Positions 51,950 to 61,364 are shown, numbered from the stretch's first letter. The stretch: DNA of 64,000 nucleotides from Rhodococcus opacus B4 (GCF_000010805.1 NC_012522.1:3472001-3536000); one strand, 5' to 3'. Numbers and translations are program-made. Notes: a model not told the origin generated them from the letters alone.

Positions 51950-52606
51950 CTACTTCGAGCAGGTGCCCCGCACGAGGATGCCGCCGACGAGGACACCGGC
52001 GAGGGCGATACCCGCGCCCAATGCGGCCGACGCGAGAACGGTTGTCGTGGACGTTCCCTCGGGCGCCCGCATCCGCGCGGGGGCCGCCGCGGGAACCGGG
52101 GCTGCCGCCGCGACACCGGCGACCGCAGGCGCCTCGCCCGCCGCCGCAGCGACCTCGGCCGGTGGGATGCCGTTGGCGATCACGCCGTCGATGCCCTTGA
52201 AGAACACCCCGGCCATCTTCTTCGCGACACCGGTGATCATCCGCTGCCCGACGCCGCCGACCATGCCGCCGACGACGGCGTCCGCGTCGTAGCTGAGCAG
52301 GGTGCCGCCGTCGCGTTCCTCGAGCCGCACCGTCACGTCGGCCTTCACGGTGCCGGGTGCGCCGGCCCCCGAGGCCGTCATCACGAACGACTGGGGCCGG
52401 TTCTGCTGCGACAGAATCACTTCGCCGTCATAGGTGCCCTTGATGGACGCGACGCCCGCGGTGATGGACAACTTGTAGTGGTTGTCGCTGAGCTGCTCGA
52501 GGGACTGCACGCCGGGGATGGTCGCCGCGAGGACCTTTCCGTCCTGCAGGTTGTCGTACACGGCCTCCGGTGGGGCCGTCAGTAGGGCGGTGCCGGCGAT
52601 TCTCAT
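51950..52606 (-). CDS. coxG: CoxG-like SRPBCC protein with C-terminal membrane tail
   Basis: A 218-residue protein. The SRPBCC/CoxG domain (about 1-145) shows TALLTAPPEAVYDNLQDGKVLAATIPGVQSLEQ, KADVTVRLEERDGGTLLSYDADAVVGGMVGGVGQRMI and MAGVFFKGIDGVI. An Ala/Pro-rich linker and one hydrophobic segment (about 187-208: VLASAALGAGIALAGVLVGGIL) follow, with RGTCSK at the end. CoxG proteins help molybdenum hydroxylases associate with the membrane; for carbon monoxide dehydrogenase a link to respiratory quinones has been proposed. It overlaps the large-subunit stop by 4 bp. Confidence 0.87.
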   Translation of the reverse strand: MRIAGTALLTAPPEAVYDNLQDGKVLAATIPGVQSLEQLSDNHYKLSITAGVASIKGTYDGEVILSQQNRPQSFVMTASGAGAPGTVKADVTVRLEERDGGTLLSYDADAVVGGMVGGVGQRMITGVAKKMAGVFFKGIDGVIANGIPPAEVAAAAGEAPAVAGVAAAAPVPAAAPARMRAPEGTSTTTVLASAALGAGIALAGVLVGGILVRGTCSK

Positions 52607-55104
52607 TCGTTCTCCTTGCTCTGTGACGACGCGTGCGCGAGGCGAAGCTCGAACAACTCGGAAGGGGATATCGGCATGGACGTGATCGGGAAGCCTTCCG
52701 CGTCCTCGATCGCTGCCGCGATGACGGCGGACGTCGGGATGACGCCCGCCTCTCCTGCGCCCTTCATCCCGAGGGGATTGAGGCCGGAGGGGGTGACGGT
52801 GTGGTCCATCTCGAGGGAGTCGGGCATCTCGGTGACGAACGGCATCAGGAAGTCCATGTACGACGCGTTGAGCATCTGGCCGTGCTCGTCGTAGACGATC
52901 TTCTCGTACAGCGCGCCGCCGACACCCTGCGCGACGGCGCCCATGACCTGGCCCTCGACGATCCGCGGGTTGATGACGTTGCCGCAGTCATGGATGACGG
53001 CGTATCGCCGCACGGTGATCTCGGCCGTCACCGGATCGGTTTCGACGATCGCCGCGTGCACACCGGACGCGAACGTCGACGTCGGCGGCGAGTAGTAGCC
53101 GGTGGCCTCGAGTCCGGGCTGTTCACCCTCGCGGACCGGCGGAATCGTCATGTCCGTGTCGGCTTTCGCGAATCCGGTGGCCTGCCGCGACGCGTCGTCG
53201 AACGCGTAGCGCAGCGGGTTCGACAGGACGGCGACCACACCCAGCGAGATGGACGTGCCCTCGGCGCCGGGCAGCGTGCCGATCTTGCACACGTGCCCCT
53301 CGCGAAGTTCCAGTTCGGCGGGGTCGAGGTTCAGTGCCTCCCCGGCGATGGTGCGGGCCTTGTCCGCGACCATCTGCGCGGCCACGTGAAACGCCGACCC
53401 GGACATCACGGCGCCGCGGGACGCGAACGTGCCGACGGCGTAGCCGAATCGGCGGGTGTCGCCGGTGACGATCTCGACGTCGGTGACCGGCACGCCGAGG
53501 TCGTCCGCGACGATCTGCGCGAACGCCGTCTGGTGGCCCTGCCCCTGTGTGGTCAGACCCGTTGCGGCCTTGACCTTCCCGGACGTCTCGACGAGAACGT
53601 GGGCACCCTCGTACGGTCCGGGTCCGGTGCCCTCGACGTAGGCGCCGATCCCGATGCCCACGGCCCGGCCCTCGGCCTTCGCCTGCTTCTTGTACTCGGC
53701 GAACCCGTCCCAGTCGATGAGCTTCTTCAGCTTGTCGATACCGGCCTGGTAGTTGCCGGTGTCGTAGATCAGCGGGCGGCCGTCCTGGAACGTGAGGTGG
53801 AAGTCGTACGGCATCTCCTCCGGCCGGATGAAATTGTGCTCGCGGACCTCGATGACATCCTTGCCGAGGTACTTCGCGATGGCGTCCATCGCGCGTTCCA
53901 TCGCGAACACGGCCTGCGGGCGGCCGGCGCCGCGGTAGGGCGTGACGATGACGGTGTTCGTGTACAGCGAGTACGCGTCCACCCGGAACGATTTCGGCTT
54001 GTACGGCCCGAGCACCTGCGTCGATGTGTTCAGCATGACGATGATGCCGTACGGCAGGTAGGCGCCGTTGTCGTGCCAGAACGTGAAGTCGAACGCGAGG
54101 AGTGTGCCGTCGTCGTCGAAACCGACGGTCACCTCCTGGATCTGGCCGCGCTCGTGGGCGCTCGACACGAAGTGCTCGCGCCGGTCCTCGACCCATTTGA
54201 CCTCGCTGGAGATGCCCGCCGTCCCGAGTTGCCGCGCAGCCCAGGTCACCATGACCTCCTCCGGCCACGGGTGCACGATCTTGACACCGAAGCCGCCGCC
54301 GACGTCGGGGGCGATGCAGTGGACCTTGTTGTGCGCCATCTTCAGTCGCGCCGCGATCGCCGCGCGCGCCGACGTCGACGTCTGCGTGGACGTCCAGAAC
54401 GTGAGCGCCTGCTCGTCGGTGTCCCAGCGGGCGTAGACGCCCTTGCCCTCCATCGGCATCGACGCCGACCGCTCGATCTCGAGGTTCAGGGTCAGCCGGT
54501 GCGGGGCCTTCGCCAGTTCCGCGTCCACGTCGCCGAACCCGTGCTGCAGGTGCGCCGCCACGTTGTCGGGGACATCCGGGTGCACCGCGTTGTCCGCCTG
54601 CCGCGCCACGTCGATGCCCACGACCGGTGCGAGCATCTCGTACGTGACGTCGATCTTGGCGCACGCATCCTCGGCGATGTACCGGCTGTCGGCGACCACC
54701 ATCGCGATCGCCTCACCGACGTGGTTCACCTCGTCCTTGGCCAGCGGATACCCGTTGCGCGGGGCGGTGATCGCCGGGTGCGGGATGAGCAGCGGCAGAT
54801 TCTCGGCCATCTCCGGGGAGTCGTCCACCAGGTCGTCGTACGTGTAGATCGCGTGCACGCCGGGCAGATCCAGGGCGGCATCGATGTCGATTCCGGTGAT
54901 GCGGGCGTGCGCGTGCGGCGATCGGACGAACGCGGCGATGAGCGCGTTGTGGCCGAGGTCGTCGAGGTAGCGTCCGTTGCCGGACAGCAGCCGGGCGTCC
55001 TCCGTGCGGGGAATCGGCTTGCCGAACAGCTTCTCGGATTCGACGATCGCCGGTCCGCTTGCCTTGGTGCCCGCCGACTTGGTGCGGGGTTTCGTGACGC
55101 TCAT
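52603..55104 (-). CDS. Form II (CoxL-like) molybdenum hydroxylase large subunit
   Basis: An 833-residue molybdopterin-binding subunit of the xanthine oxidase/CO dehydrogenase family. Conserved blocks are GNGRYLDDLGHNAL, APDVGGGFGVKIVHPWPEE, and the active-site loop PYRGAGR at 389-395. The catalytic Glu is Glu785 in GAGEAG. Form I CO dehydrogenases have AYRCSFR here with the Cys that carries copper; this protein has Gly-Ala-Gly, so it is form II and probably not a CO dehydrogenase. It should hydroxylate an N-heterocycle or aldehyde using water as oxygen source. It lies between the small subunit and coxG with 4-bp overlaps. Confidence 0.93.
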   Translation of the reverse strand: MSVTKPRTKSAGTKASGPAIVESEKLFGKPIPRTEDARLLSGNGRYLDDLGHNALIAAFVRSPHAHARITGIDIDAALDLPGVHAIYTYDDLVDDSPEMAENLPLLIPHPAITAPRNGYPLAKDEVNHVGEAIAMVVADSRYIAEDACAKIDVTYEMLAPVVGIDVARQADNAVHPDVPDNVAAHLQHGFGDVDAELAKAPHRLTLNLEIERSASMPMEGKGVYARWDTDEQALTFWTSTQTSTSARAAIAARLKMAHNKVHCIAPDVGGGFGVKIVHPWPEEVMVTWAARQLGTAGISSEVKWVEDRREHFVSSAHERGQIQEVTVGFDDDGTLLAFDFTFWHDNGAYLPYGIIVMLNTSTQVLGPYKPKSFRVDAYSLYTNTVIVTPYRGAGRPQAVFAMERAMDAIAKYLGKDVIEVREHNFIRPEEMPYDFHLTFQDGRPLIYDTGNYQAGIDKLKKLIDWDGFAEYKKQAKAEGRAVGIGIGAYVEGTGPGPYEGAHVLVETSGKVKAATGLTTQGQGHQTAFAQIVADDLGVPVTDVEIVTGDTRRFGYAVGTFASRGAVMSGSAFHVAAQMVADKARTIAGEALNLDPAELELREGHVCKIGTLPGAEGTSISLGVVAVLSNPLRYAFDDASRQATGFAKADTDMTIPPVREGEQPGLEATGYYSPPTSTFASGVHAAIVETDPVTAEITVRRYAVIHDCGNVINPRIVEGQVMGAVAQGVGGALYEKIVYDEHGQMLNASYMDFLMPFVTEMPDSLEMDHTVTPSGLNPLGMKGAGEAGVIPTSAVIAAAIEDAEGFPITSMPISPSELFELRLAHASSQSKENE

Positions 55105-55751
55105 GCTCGCCCTGCCCTTCCGCCGACGGGGTTGGTGGTGCCCCGGACCTTCCGATCGAGTGAGGCGCGGGCCGACTCGTCGTCCTTGCCGAGCGGGAAT
55201 TCGCCCGAGCGCTCACGCTTGATCTCCGCGGCGCGCAGCACGGCGGCCCGGATGTTCTGGTAGCCGGTGCACCGGCAGAGGTTGCCTGCGATCGCGTCGG
55301 TCGCCTCCTCCCGGGTCGGCGAGTCGTTCTCCTCGAGGAACGCGGCGATGGTCGTGACGAAACCGGGGGTGCAGAACCCGCACTGCAGACCGTGACAGTC
55401 GATGAACGCCTGCTGCACCGGGTGCAGGGTGCCGTCGGGTTCGACGAGTCCCTCGACGGTGGTGACCTCCCGGCCCTCGAGGCTCGCGGCGAGCACCAGG
55501 CACGAGCGCACGGGTTTGCCGTCGAGCAGGACGGTGCACGCGCCGCACACCCCGTGCTCGCAGCCGACGTGCGTCCCGGTCTGGCGCAGATGATGCCGGA
55601 TCGCATCCGACGCGAGCGTGCGCGACGGCAGCAGCACCGTCTGCGTCACCGCGTTGAGCGTGAACGTCACCGCGACGTGCTGTTCGCCCGTGTCTTCCTG
55701 CAGTTCGGCGAGTTGATCGTCGATGCTGCGTGTTGCCTTTGCCATGGTCAT
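55101..55751 (-). CDS. Molybdenum hydroxylase [2Fe-2S] small subunit (CoxS-like)
   Basis: A 216-residue electron-transfer subunit with all eight cluster ligands. The plant-type cluster uses Cys64, 69, 72 and 84 (GCEHGVCGACTVLLDGKPVRSC); the proximal cluster uses Cys124, 127, 159 and 161 (CGFC and CRC). The C-terminal 40 residues extend beyond the usual CoxS length of about 160 and are charged, ending in GGRAGRA. ATG 55751 overlaps the FAD-subunit stop as ATGA; ATG 55745 has better spacing from GGGAGG and cannot be excluded. It passes electrons from the molybdenum centre to the FAD subunit. Confidence 0.93.
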   Translation of the reverse strand: MTMAKATRSIDDQLAELQEDTGEQHVAVTFTLNAVTQTVLLPSRTLASDAIRHHLRQTGTHVGCEHGVCGACTVLLDGKPVRSCLVLAASLEGREVTTVEGLVEPDGTLHPVQQAFIDCHGLQCGFCTPGFVTTIAAFLEENDSPTREEATDAIAGNLCRCTGYQNIRAAVLRAAEIKRERSGEFPLGKDDESARASLDRKVRGTTNPVGGRAGRA

Positions 55752-56659
55752 CTTCCTCCCGCCGACACGTGCACCGCGGCACCGTCGAGCACTGCATCCT
55801 GCGCGGCCGCGAACCCGACCCGGGCGGTCAGCGCCGCGACCAGTTGCGACCGGTACCGCGCCGTGGCATGGATGTCGGGTTCGGTGTCGATCCGTTCGCG
55901 CGCGAACTCGGACAGATTCCGCCACAACGGGTCCCGGTCGTCCGTCGCCGACGCACCCCGGAGGATGTCCGTGTAGTCGACGACCTCACCGAGCTCGCCG
56001 GCCGACACGTACGTCATGTGGGCCTCCGCGACTGCGCCGTCCTCGACCCGGACCTTGGCCGCGACCCCGACGAGGGCGTAGTCGCCGTGCCTGCGGGCGA
56101 TCTCGTCGATGGCCGACCCGACACCGGGCTCGGCGGCCGGGACCGTGACGCTGGTCGCGATCTCGTCCGGCTCGAGCGTGCTTTCGAGCGGCCCGGCGAA
56201 CAGGTCGGTCGAGCGGATCTCCCGGACCCCGCGGACCGAACGCACGGTGATCGAACCGCCGAGCAGCGCGAGCACCGCCGGCATCTCCGCGGACGGGTCG
56301 GCGTGCACGATGGAGCCGACCGTCGTGCCACGGTTACGGATGGTCGGGTGCGCGACCAGACGCAGCCCGCGGCCGAGCAGCGGCTGCACCCGGGCGGCAC
56401 CGCGGTCGGCTTCGAGCACCGAGTGGGTGGTCAGGGCGTCGAACGTGACGCCCAGCTCGCGGGACGCCGACACCGCGTCCAGCCGGGGGATCGATCCGAT
56501 GTCGACGAGGTGCGCCGGTGCGGCCAGCCGCATCGAAAGCAGCGGGATCAGCGACTGCCCGCCCGCGAGCACCTTTCCCTCGTGAGCCACGTCCGCGAGA
56601 ATCCGACAGGCCTCGTCGATCGACCGAGGTCGGTGATAAGTCAGTGGCGACGGTTTCAT
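55748..56659 (-). CDS. Molybdenum hydroxylase FAD subunit (CoxM-like)
   Basis: A 303-residue FAD-binding protein. The two FAD motifs are AGGQSLIPLLSMRLA (about 32-46) and RNRGTTVGSIVHADPSAEMPAVL (about 108-130), both close to the CoxM/XdhB standard. The C-terminal domain covers about 190-295 (RHGDYALVGVAAKV). It receives electrons from the [2Fe-2S] subunit and passes them to an acceptor. It is the first gene of the four-gene operon FAD - FeS - Mo - CoxG. The 76-bp region upstream contains GTGACAAA at 56705-56712, a possible regulator half-site. Confidence 0.92.
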   Translation of the reverse strand: MKPSPLTYHRPRSIDEACRILADVAHEGKVLAGGQSLIPLLSMRLAAPAHLVDIGSIPRLDAVSASRELGVTFDALTTHSVLEADRGAARVQPLLGRGLRLVAHPTIRNRGTTVGSIVHADPSAEMPAVLALLGGSITVRSVRGVREIRSTDLFAGPLESTLEPDEIATSVTVPAAEPGVGSAIDEIARRHGDYALVGVAAKVRVEDGAVAEAHMTYVSAGELGEVVDYTDILRGASATDDRDPLWRNLSEFARERIDTEPDIHATARYRSQLVAALTARVGFAAAQDAVLDGAAVHVSAGGR

Positions 56660-56735
56660 TCCTCAGATCCTGCCCGTATCGTACGCTCGACGTTTCGTGA
56701 ACTAGTGACAAAACTCACCTGCCGACGATGGCAGA

Positions 56736-58172
56736 TCACGTGAGCTGGCCCACCCGGTCGGGCGCCGTTCCGTCGTCCGCGGTGGGCTTCGGATGGTGCC
56801 GGCCGGTGCCGACATCGTCTGTGTCGTCGGCGTCCTTCGGGGCGATGACGCGGCACAGGTGGTACATCCCGATCACCACGATCGTGCCGAGGGCGATGCC
56901 GCTCAGGGAGAAGCTGTCGCTGAACGTCAGCTCCACGTCACCGATCGCGATGATCAGGCCGGCGGCGATCGGCATCAGGTTGAGCGGGTTGCCGAAGTCG
57001 ACGCCGTTCTCCTTCCAGATCTTCGCGCCGAGCAGGCCGATGATCCCGTACAGCACCACCGTGATTCCGCCGAGCACGCCGCCGGGGGTCGCGGAGATGA
57101 CGGCACCGAACTTGGGGGAGAAGCCCAGCAGCATCGCGATCACCCCGGCCGCGGCATACGCGGCGGTCGAGTACACCTTGGTCGCGGCCATGACGCCGAT
57201 GTTCTCGGCGTACGTCGTCGTCGGGGATCCGCCGACGCTGGTCGCGATGGTGGTGGCCAGGCCGTCGCCGATCAGGGCGCGTCCCATCATCGGGTCGAGG
57301 TCGGTCTTGGTGATCTCGGCGACGGCCTTGACGTGGCCGGCGTTCTCCGCGATCAGGGCGATGACACCGGGCAGAACCAGGACGATGAACGTGAGACTGA
57401 ACGACGGCGCGTGAATGCCCACGATGCCGTTCGCCTCGTCCGAGAACGGTGGCAGCCCGATCCACGAGGCGGAGGAGACGCCGTCCCAGTTGACGCGGAA
57501 GTGCTCGGTGACGCCGCCGGCGACCGGGTCGTACGACGTGATCATCCCGGTCGTCACGTCCAGCACCCACGACAGCAGGTAGCCGAACAGCAGCGTCAGG
57601 AAGATCGCGACCCGCCCGAGGAATCCGCGCAGCGCGACACTCGCCACCACCAGCAGGACCATCACCGTCAACGCGACCCACTGGTCCTGCGGCCAGTACG
57701 TTCCGGCCACCACCGGGGCCAGGTTGAAGCCGATCAGCATGACGACGGCGCCGGTGACCACGGGCGGCAGGATCTTGAACACCACCCCGCCACCGAGGAA
57801 GTGGATCAGCACACCGATGCCGGCGAGCACCAGACCGGACACCAGGATCGCGCCCGTCACCTCCGCCGACGTGCCGCCCTGCGCCCGGATGGCGGCGATG
57901 CCGCCGACGAACGCGGCCGACGTCCCCAGGTAGCTGGGAATCCGGCCCTTGACGACCAGCAGGAAGAACAGCGTGCAGAAACCCGACATCATCACGGCGA
58001 GTTGAGGATTGAGGCCCATGATGATCGGGAACACGAACGTGGCCCCGAACATCGAGACCACGTGCTGCCCGCCGAGTCCGATCGTGCGACCCCAGCTGAG
58101 CCGTTCGCTCGGGGCGACGACCTCCCCGGGGGCGATGGTCTTGCCATCTCCGTGCAGTGTCCAGATAGGCAT
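56736..58172 (-). CDS. NCS2 family uracil/xanthine-type permease
   Basis: A 478-residue transporter with about 14 helices. Family motifs are GLGGQHVVSMFGATFVFPIIMGLNPQLAVMMSG in helix 1, the substrate loop region IALIAENAGHVKAVAEITKTDLDP (the Glu in AENAGH is a substrate-binding position), NIGVMAATKVYSTAAY and TPGGVLGGITVVLYG. It imports a nucleobase or similar heterocycle with protons. The C-terminal 30 residues are charged. ATG 58172 begins just before the family region with AAAGG nearby. It is transcribed in the same direction as pucR and the Mo-hydroxylase operon and may supply their substrate. Confidence 0.9.
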   Translation of the reverse strand: MPIWTLHGDGKTIAPGEVVAPSERLSWGRTIGLGGQHVVSMFGATFVFPIIMGLNPQLAVMMSGFCTLFFLLVVKGRIPSYLGTSAAFVGGIAAIRAQGGTSAEVTGAILVSGLVLAGIGVLIHFLGGGVVFKILPPVVTGAVVMLIGFNLAPVVAGTYWPQDQWVALTVMVLLVVASVALRGFLGRVAIFLTLLFGYLLSWVLDVTTGMITSYDPVAGGVTEHFRVNWDGVSSASWIGLPPFSDEANGIVGIHAPSFSLTFIVLVLPGVIALIAENAGHVKAVAEITKTDLDPMMGRALIGDGLATTIATSVGGSPTTTYAENIGVMAATKVYSTAAYAAAGVIAMLLGFSPKFGAVISATPGGVLGGITVVLYGIIGLLGAKIWKENGVDFGNPLNLMPIAAGLIIAIGDVELTFSDSFSLSGIALGTIVVIGMYHLCRVIAPKDADDTDDVGTGRHHPKPTADDGTAPDRVGQLT

Positions 58173-58336
58173 AGGGGGACCTTTCAGACAGGTGACGGTG
58201 CAAGGGCGCCGGCGGCGGCTTCTTGCGATGTGCCGCACGTCACAGTTGCACCTCGATAGGAGGGCAACGTTATTACAGCGTCCGCCACCCGGCGTGAGAA
58301 GAATCTGCCAGCGCCTGCCCGGCGGATTTGGCAACT

Positions 58337-59989
58337 TTAGGAATTGATGCCGCGCATCGCCATGATCTTGAGGGCGAGCGACAGGTCGAGGCGCAGTTCG
58401 GGGTGATCGGTGAACGACCCGAGCATCTTCTCCAGCTTCACCACCCGGTACCGCAGGGTGTTGTAGTGAAAGTGCAGTTGACGTGCGGTTTCGGCGATGT
58501 TGATGTTGGTGGCGAGCAGCACCTCGAGGGTGCGCCGCATGTCCTGCGCCTCGGGGGTGTCGGCCGTCAGCTCACGCAGGGTCTCCTGCGCGAAAGACTC
58601 GAGTTCGCGGTCGTCCTCGACGAGGCTCAGCAACCGGTAGACGCCGAGGTCGTCGAAATGCGTCACCGCCCACGCGCCGGTGATCTGCCGCCCCACCTTC
58701 AGTGCGGTCCGGGCCTGCCCGTAGAGGGCGGGGATGCCGTCCACCGAGTCCGTCGGCCGGGACACGCCCACCCCGAACGCCCGGCGGCCACCGCCGCCGG
58801 CGCCGCGCACGGTGGCGACGAGTTCGTGGACGAGGTTCATCGTGTCGGTGCCGACGCCCATGAGGATCACCGTCTCCGTCGGCAGCGCGGTGACGGCGGC
58901 ACCCGCATCACGGCCCGCGACGGCGCTGGTGAAGGCTCGCGCCTGCCGTTCGACGAGCGGCATCCGGGTGGGCATCGACGGTTCGTCCTCACCGACCGGG
59001 TCGGGCTCGATCACCACGACCACCACGGGACGATCCAGGTCCCAGCCGAACGTCTTGGCGTGTGCGACGACGTGCTCGTGTTCGCCGCCGCGGCCGAGCA
59101 GCAGGTCGCGGACGAAGTTGGCGCGGTGTTTCTCCTCCACCGAGGAGACCACCAGTTCGCGGGCCACCACCAGGGCGCACACCGCCGCCGCCTGCTCGAC
59201 GAGATACAGGTCCTCGCTGTGCAGCAGGTCTCCGGTGCGGAAGTGCACCAGCCGCCCGTGGTCGATGCCGTTGGCCGAGATGGCGGAGACCGCGATGGAC
59301 TCGTCGCCGAGCCGGTGCAGGCCGAGACCGCCCTCGGTCGAATCGGTGCGGACCCGTCCGGTGGAATCGAGCGCCGCACTCGACGCCAGCCGGCGCAGCT
59401 CGGACTCGTCGCCGGCCCGGCACAACTGGCGTCCGTCGGGGGTCGTGATCAGCACGGCCCCGCCCAGGTCACCCGCGACCGCAACCGCGAGTTCGGCGAA
59501 CCCGCCGCCGGCCATCACGACGTCGACGAGCACTCTGCGCAACCGGTCCGCCTCGAACACGGCGTCGACCTGCTGCGCGGACAACTCCACGAGGGCACCG
59601 GACAGCGGATGTTCCTGCGAGGCTGCGACCACGACGACGGGAAGCCCGAGTTCGTCGGCCGCAGCGGTCATCTCGGCCGGCAGCGCCGCGGTGTCGTCGT
59701 CGAGCCGCACCGCGAGCCCGGCGACGCCCCGCCGGTCGAGGCGGGTGAGAAACGCGTCGATCGGCTCGACCAGCCGGCCGAGCACCGCGGTCGTGGTGAT
59801 CAGCAACTGTCCGGTCCGGAGCCACGGCCCGATGTCCGGCACCGCCATCACGGCGACGTTCGACACCTCGCGGGTGGTGCCGGTCGCGCCGGCGACCAGC
59901 GTCGGGGAGGCGAGCAGATCGGACGCCAGCACATCGGTGAACGACTGCGGGGGAAGGTCGAGACCCGGCCCGGCATCCCTCGTCGTCAC
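58337..59989 (-). CDS. PucR family transcriptional regulator
   Basis: A 550-residue regulator. A PucR purine-catabolism N-terminal domain (about 15-135: TFTDVLASDLLASPTLVAGATGTTREV-like, TGQLLITTT) is followed by a GAF-like central part, a GGDEF-like degenerate domain (about 330-440) and the PucR helix-turn-helix at the end (about 490-545: TLEVLLATNINIAETARQLHFHYNTLRYRVVKLEKMLG). PucR of Bacillus activates purine catabolism genes with purine-derived effectors. Placement between XdhC and the permease suggests control of the surrounding island. The start is GTG 59989. Confidence 0.9.
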   Translation of the reverse strand: MTTRDAGPGLDLPPQSFTDVLASDLLASPTLVAGATGTTREVSNVAVMAVPDIGPWLRTGQLLITTTAVLGRLVEPIDAFLTRLDRRGVAGLAVRLDDDTAALPAEMTAAADELGLPVVVVAASQEHPLSGALVELSAQQVDAVFEADRLRRVLVDVVMAGGGFAELAVAVAGDLGGAVLITTPDGRQLCRAGDESELRRLASSAALDSTGRVRTDSTEGGLGLHRLGDESIAVSAISANGIDHGRLVHFRTGDLLHSEDLYLVEQAAAVCALVVARELVVSSVEEKHRANFVRDLLLGRGGEHEHVVAHAKTFGWDLDRPVVVVVIEPDPVGEDEPSMPTRMPLVERQARAFTSAVAGRDAGAAVTALPTETVILMGVGTDTMNLVHELVATVRGAGGGGRRAFGVGVSRPTDSVDGIPALYGQARTALKVGRQITGAWAVTHFDDLGVYRLLSLVEDDRELESFAQETLRELTADTPEAQDMRRTLEVLLATNINIAETARQLHFHYNTLRYRVVKLEKMLGSFTDHPELRLDLSLALKIMAMRGINS

Positions 59990-60079
59990 TGCAACACCCT
60001 GCTCACCTGATCCGACACTCGCCCCGGACGGCGCGAAAGTGTGACCTTAAGTCCCCACTCGAATGGCGTCAAACGATTG

Positions 60080-61183
60080 TCACACGGTGCACTCTGCCGG
60101 TCTGCCGGTTCCGGCGGGCGCATCGCGGTGAATCGGACCGGTCAGCTGCTGGAGTTCGAGCCCCGACGTGCCCCGGGTCGTCTTCATCATCTCCGCGAGA
60201 ATCGACACCGCCGTCTCTTCGGGGGTGCGGGCGCCCAGGTCGAGGCCGATCGGCGAATGCAACCGCGCCAGTTCGTCGGCGGTCGTGCCCTGCTCCCGCA
60301 ACAGCGCGACCCGGCGTTCGTGCGTGGCCCGGCTGCCCATCGCGCCGATGTACGCCGCGTCCGATCGCAGGGCGAGCCGCAGCAGCGGAATGTCGAATTT
60401 CTCGTCGTGGGTCAGCACGGCGAGGACGGTCCGGCGGTCGACCGGGGCCGTCTCGAGGAATCGATGCGGCCACATCACGACGACTTCGTCGGCATCCGGG
60501 AAACGGGCGCGGGTCGCGAACACGGCGCGGGCGTCGATCACGGTGACGTGGTAGCCGGCGAATGCGCCCAGCGTGCACATGGCCGCGGCGAAGTCGATGG
60601 CCCCGAAGACGTACATCCGCGGCGGCGGCGCGAAGATCTCGACCATGCACACCGTCTCCGACTGCAGCTGATATACGACGGACTCACCGGCGTCGAGGCG
60701 GCGGCGGACCTCCTCGCCGTCCGAATCGGGCAGGCCGAGGTCGCCAACCGGCCCGTCCTCGGTGATGACGCAGCGCCGGTGTCGCGAACCGTCGCCGGTC
60801 TCCGTCACCAACGCAATCAACTCGCCTCGTTGGACGCGCCGCGCCACGTCCGCGAAACCCGGGAAGTCCGTCGGCCCGATGCGCTGCACGAACACCTCGA
60901 TGGTGCCGCCGCACGTCAGACCGACACCGATGGCGTCGTCGTCGGCCACGCAGAACACCTCGGTGCGGCTCCGTCCGTCGGCCAGCACGTCCCGCGCCGT
61001 CTCGTACAGCGCACTCTCGACGCATCCGCCCGACACGCTGCCGAGCACCTCACCGGATGCCGACACGGCCATCGCCGCGCCCGGCGCCCGCGGCGACGAC
61101 TTCCATGTGCGCACCACCGTGGCGAGCGCGAACGTCTCGCCGCGGTCGAACCACGATTCCAGGCCCGTCAGGATGTCGCGCAT
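60080..61183 (-). CDS. xdhC: XdhC/CoxI family protein (molybdenum cofactor insertion)
   Basis: A 367-residue protein. The XdhC N-terminal domain shows FALATVVRTWKSSPRAPGAAMAV, GSVSGGCVESALYE and TCGGTIEVFVQ. The C-terminal XdhC Rossmann domain begins at about 213 (MYVFGAIDFAAAMCTLGAFAGYHVTVID) and contains RSDAAYIGAMGSRATHERR and IGLDLGARTPEETAVSI. XdhC-type chaperones sulfurate and deliver the molybdenum cofactor to hydroxylases, so this gene probably serves the form II enzyme at 52603-56659. It is upstream of pucR on the same strand with a 90-bp gap, and is divergent from the CoA transferase gene. Confidence 0.9.
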   Translation of the reverse strand: MRDILTGLESWFDRGETFALATVVRTWKSSPRAPGAAMAVSASGEVLGSVSGGCVESALYETARDVLADGRSRTEVFCVADDDAIGVGLTCGGTIEVFVQRIGPTDFPGFADVARRVQRGELIALVTETGDGSRHRRCVITEDGPVGDLGLPDSDGEEVRRRLDAGESVVYQLQSETVCMVEIFAPPPRMYVFGAIDFAAAMCTLGAFAGYHVTVIDARAVFATRARFPDADEVVVMWPHRFLETAPVDRRTVLAVLTHDEKFDIPLLRLALRSDAAYIGAMGSRATHERRVALLREQGTTADELARLHSPIGLDLGARTPEETAVSILAEMMKTTRGTSGLELQQLTGPIHRDAPAGTGRPAECTV

Positions 61184-61364
61184 CGTCTCGTCCTCCTCGG
61201 GGATCTTCGGTAGCTCACGCTAACCGGCGACGCCCCGCCGTCGCGGCACACAAAGCGCCGAAATACCCCGCGGCCGCTTGTGCATTGTCGCCATCGCTAT
61301 CGATCGGCGAGTCCGCAATTCTCGGACGGTCCCCCTTACCTTTCCAGAGAACCGAGGATCCGCC

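Noticed and set aside
49593..55263. Long plus-strand frames opposite hyuA and the Mo-hydroxylase large subunit
   Set aside because: The minus-strand genes have intact motifs and catalytic residues; the plus frames do not and show the same antisense composition.
52603..56659. Carbon monoxide dehydrogenase (form I)
   Set aside because: The active-site loop reads PYRGAGR, lacking the Cys of the form I AYRCSFR loop.
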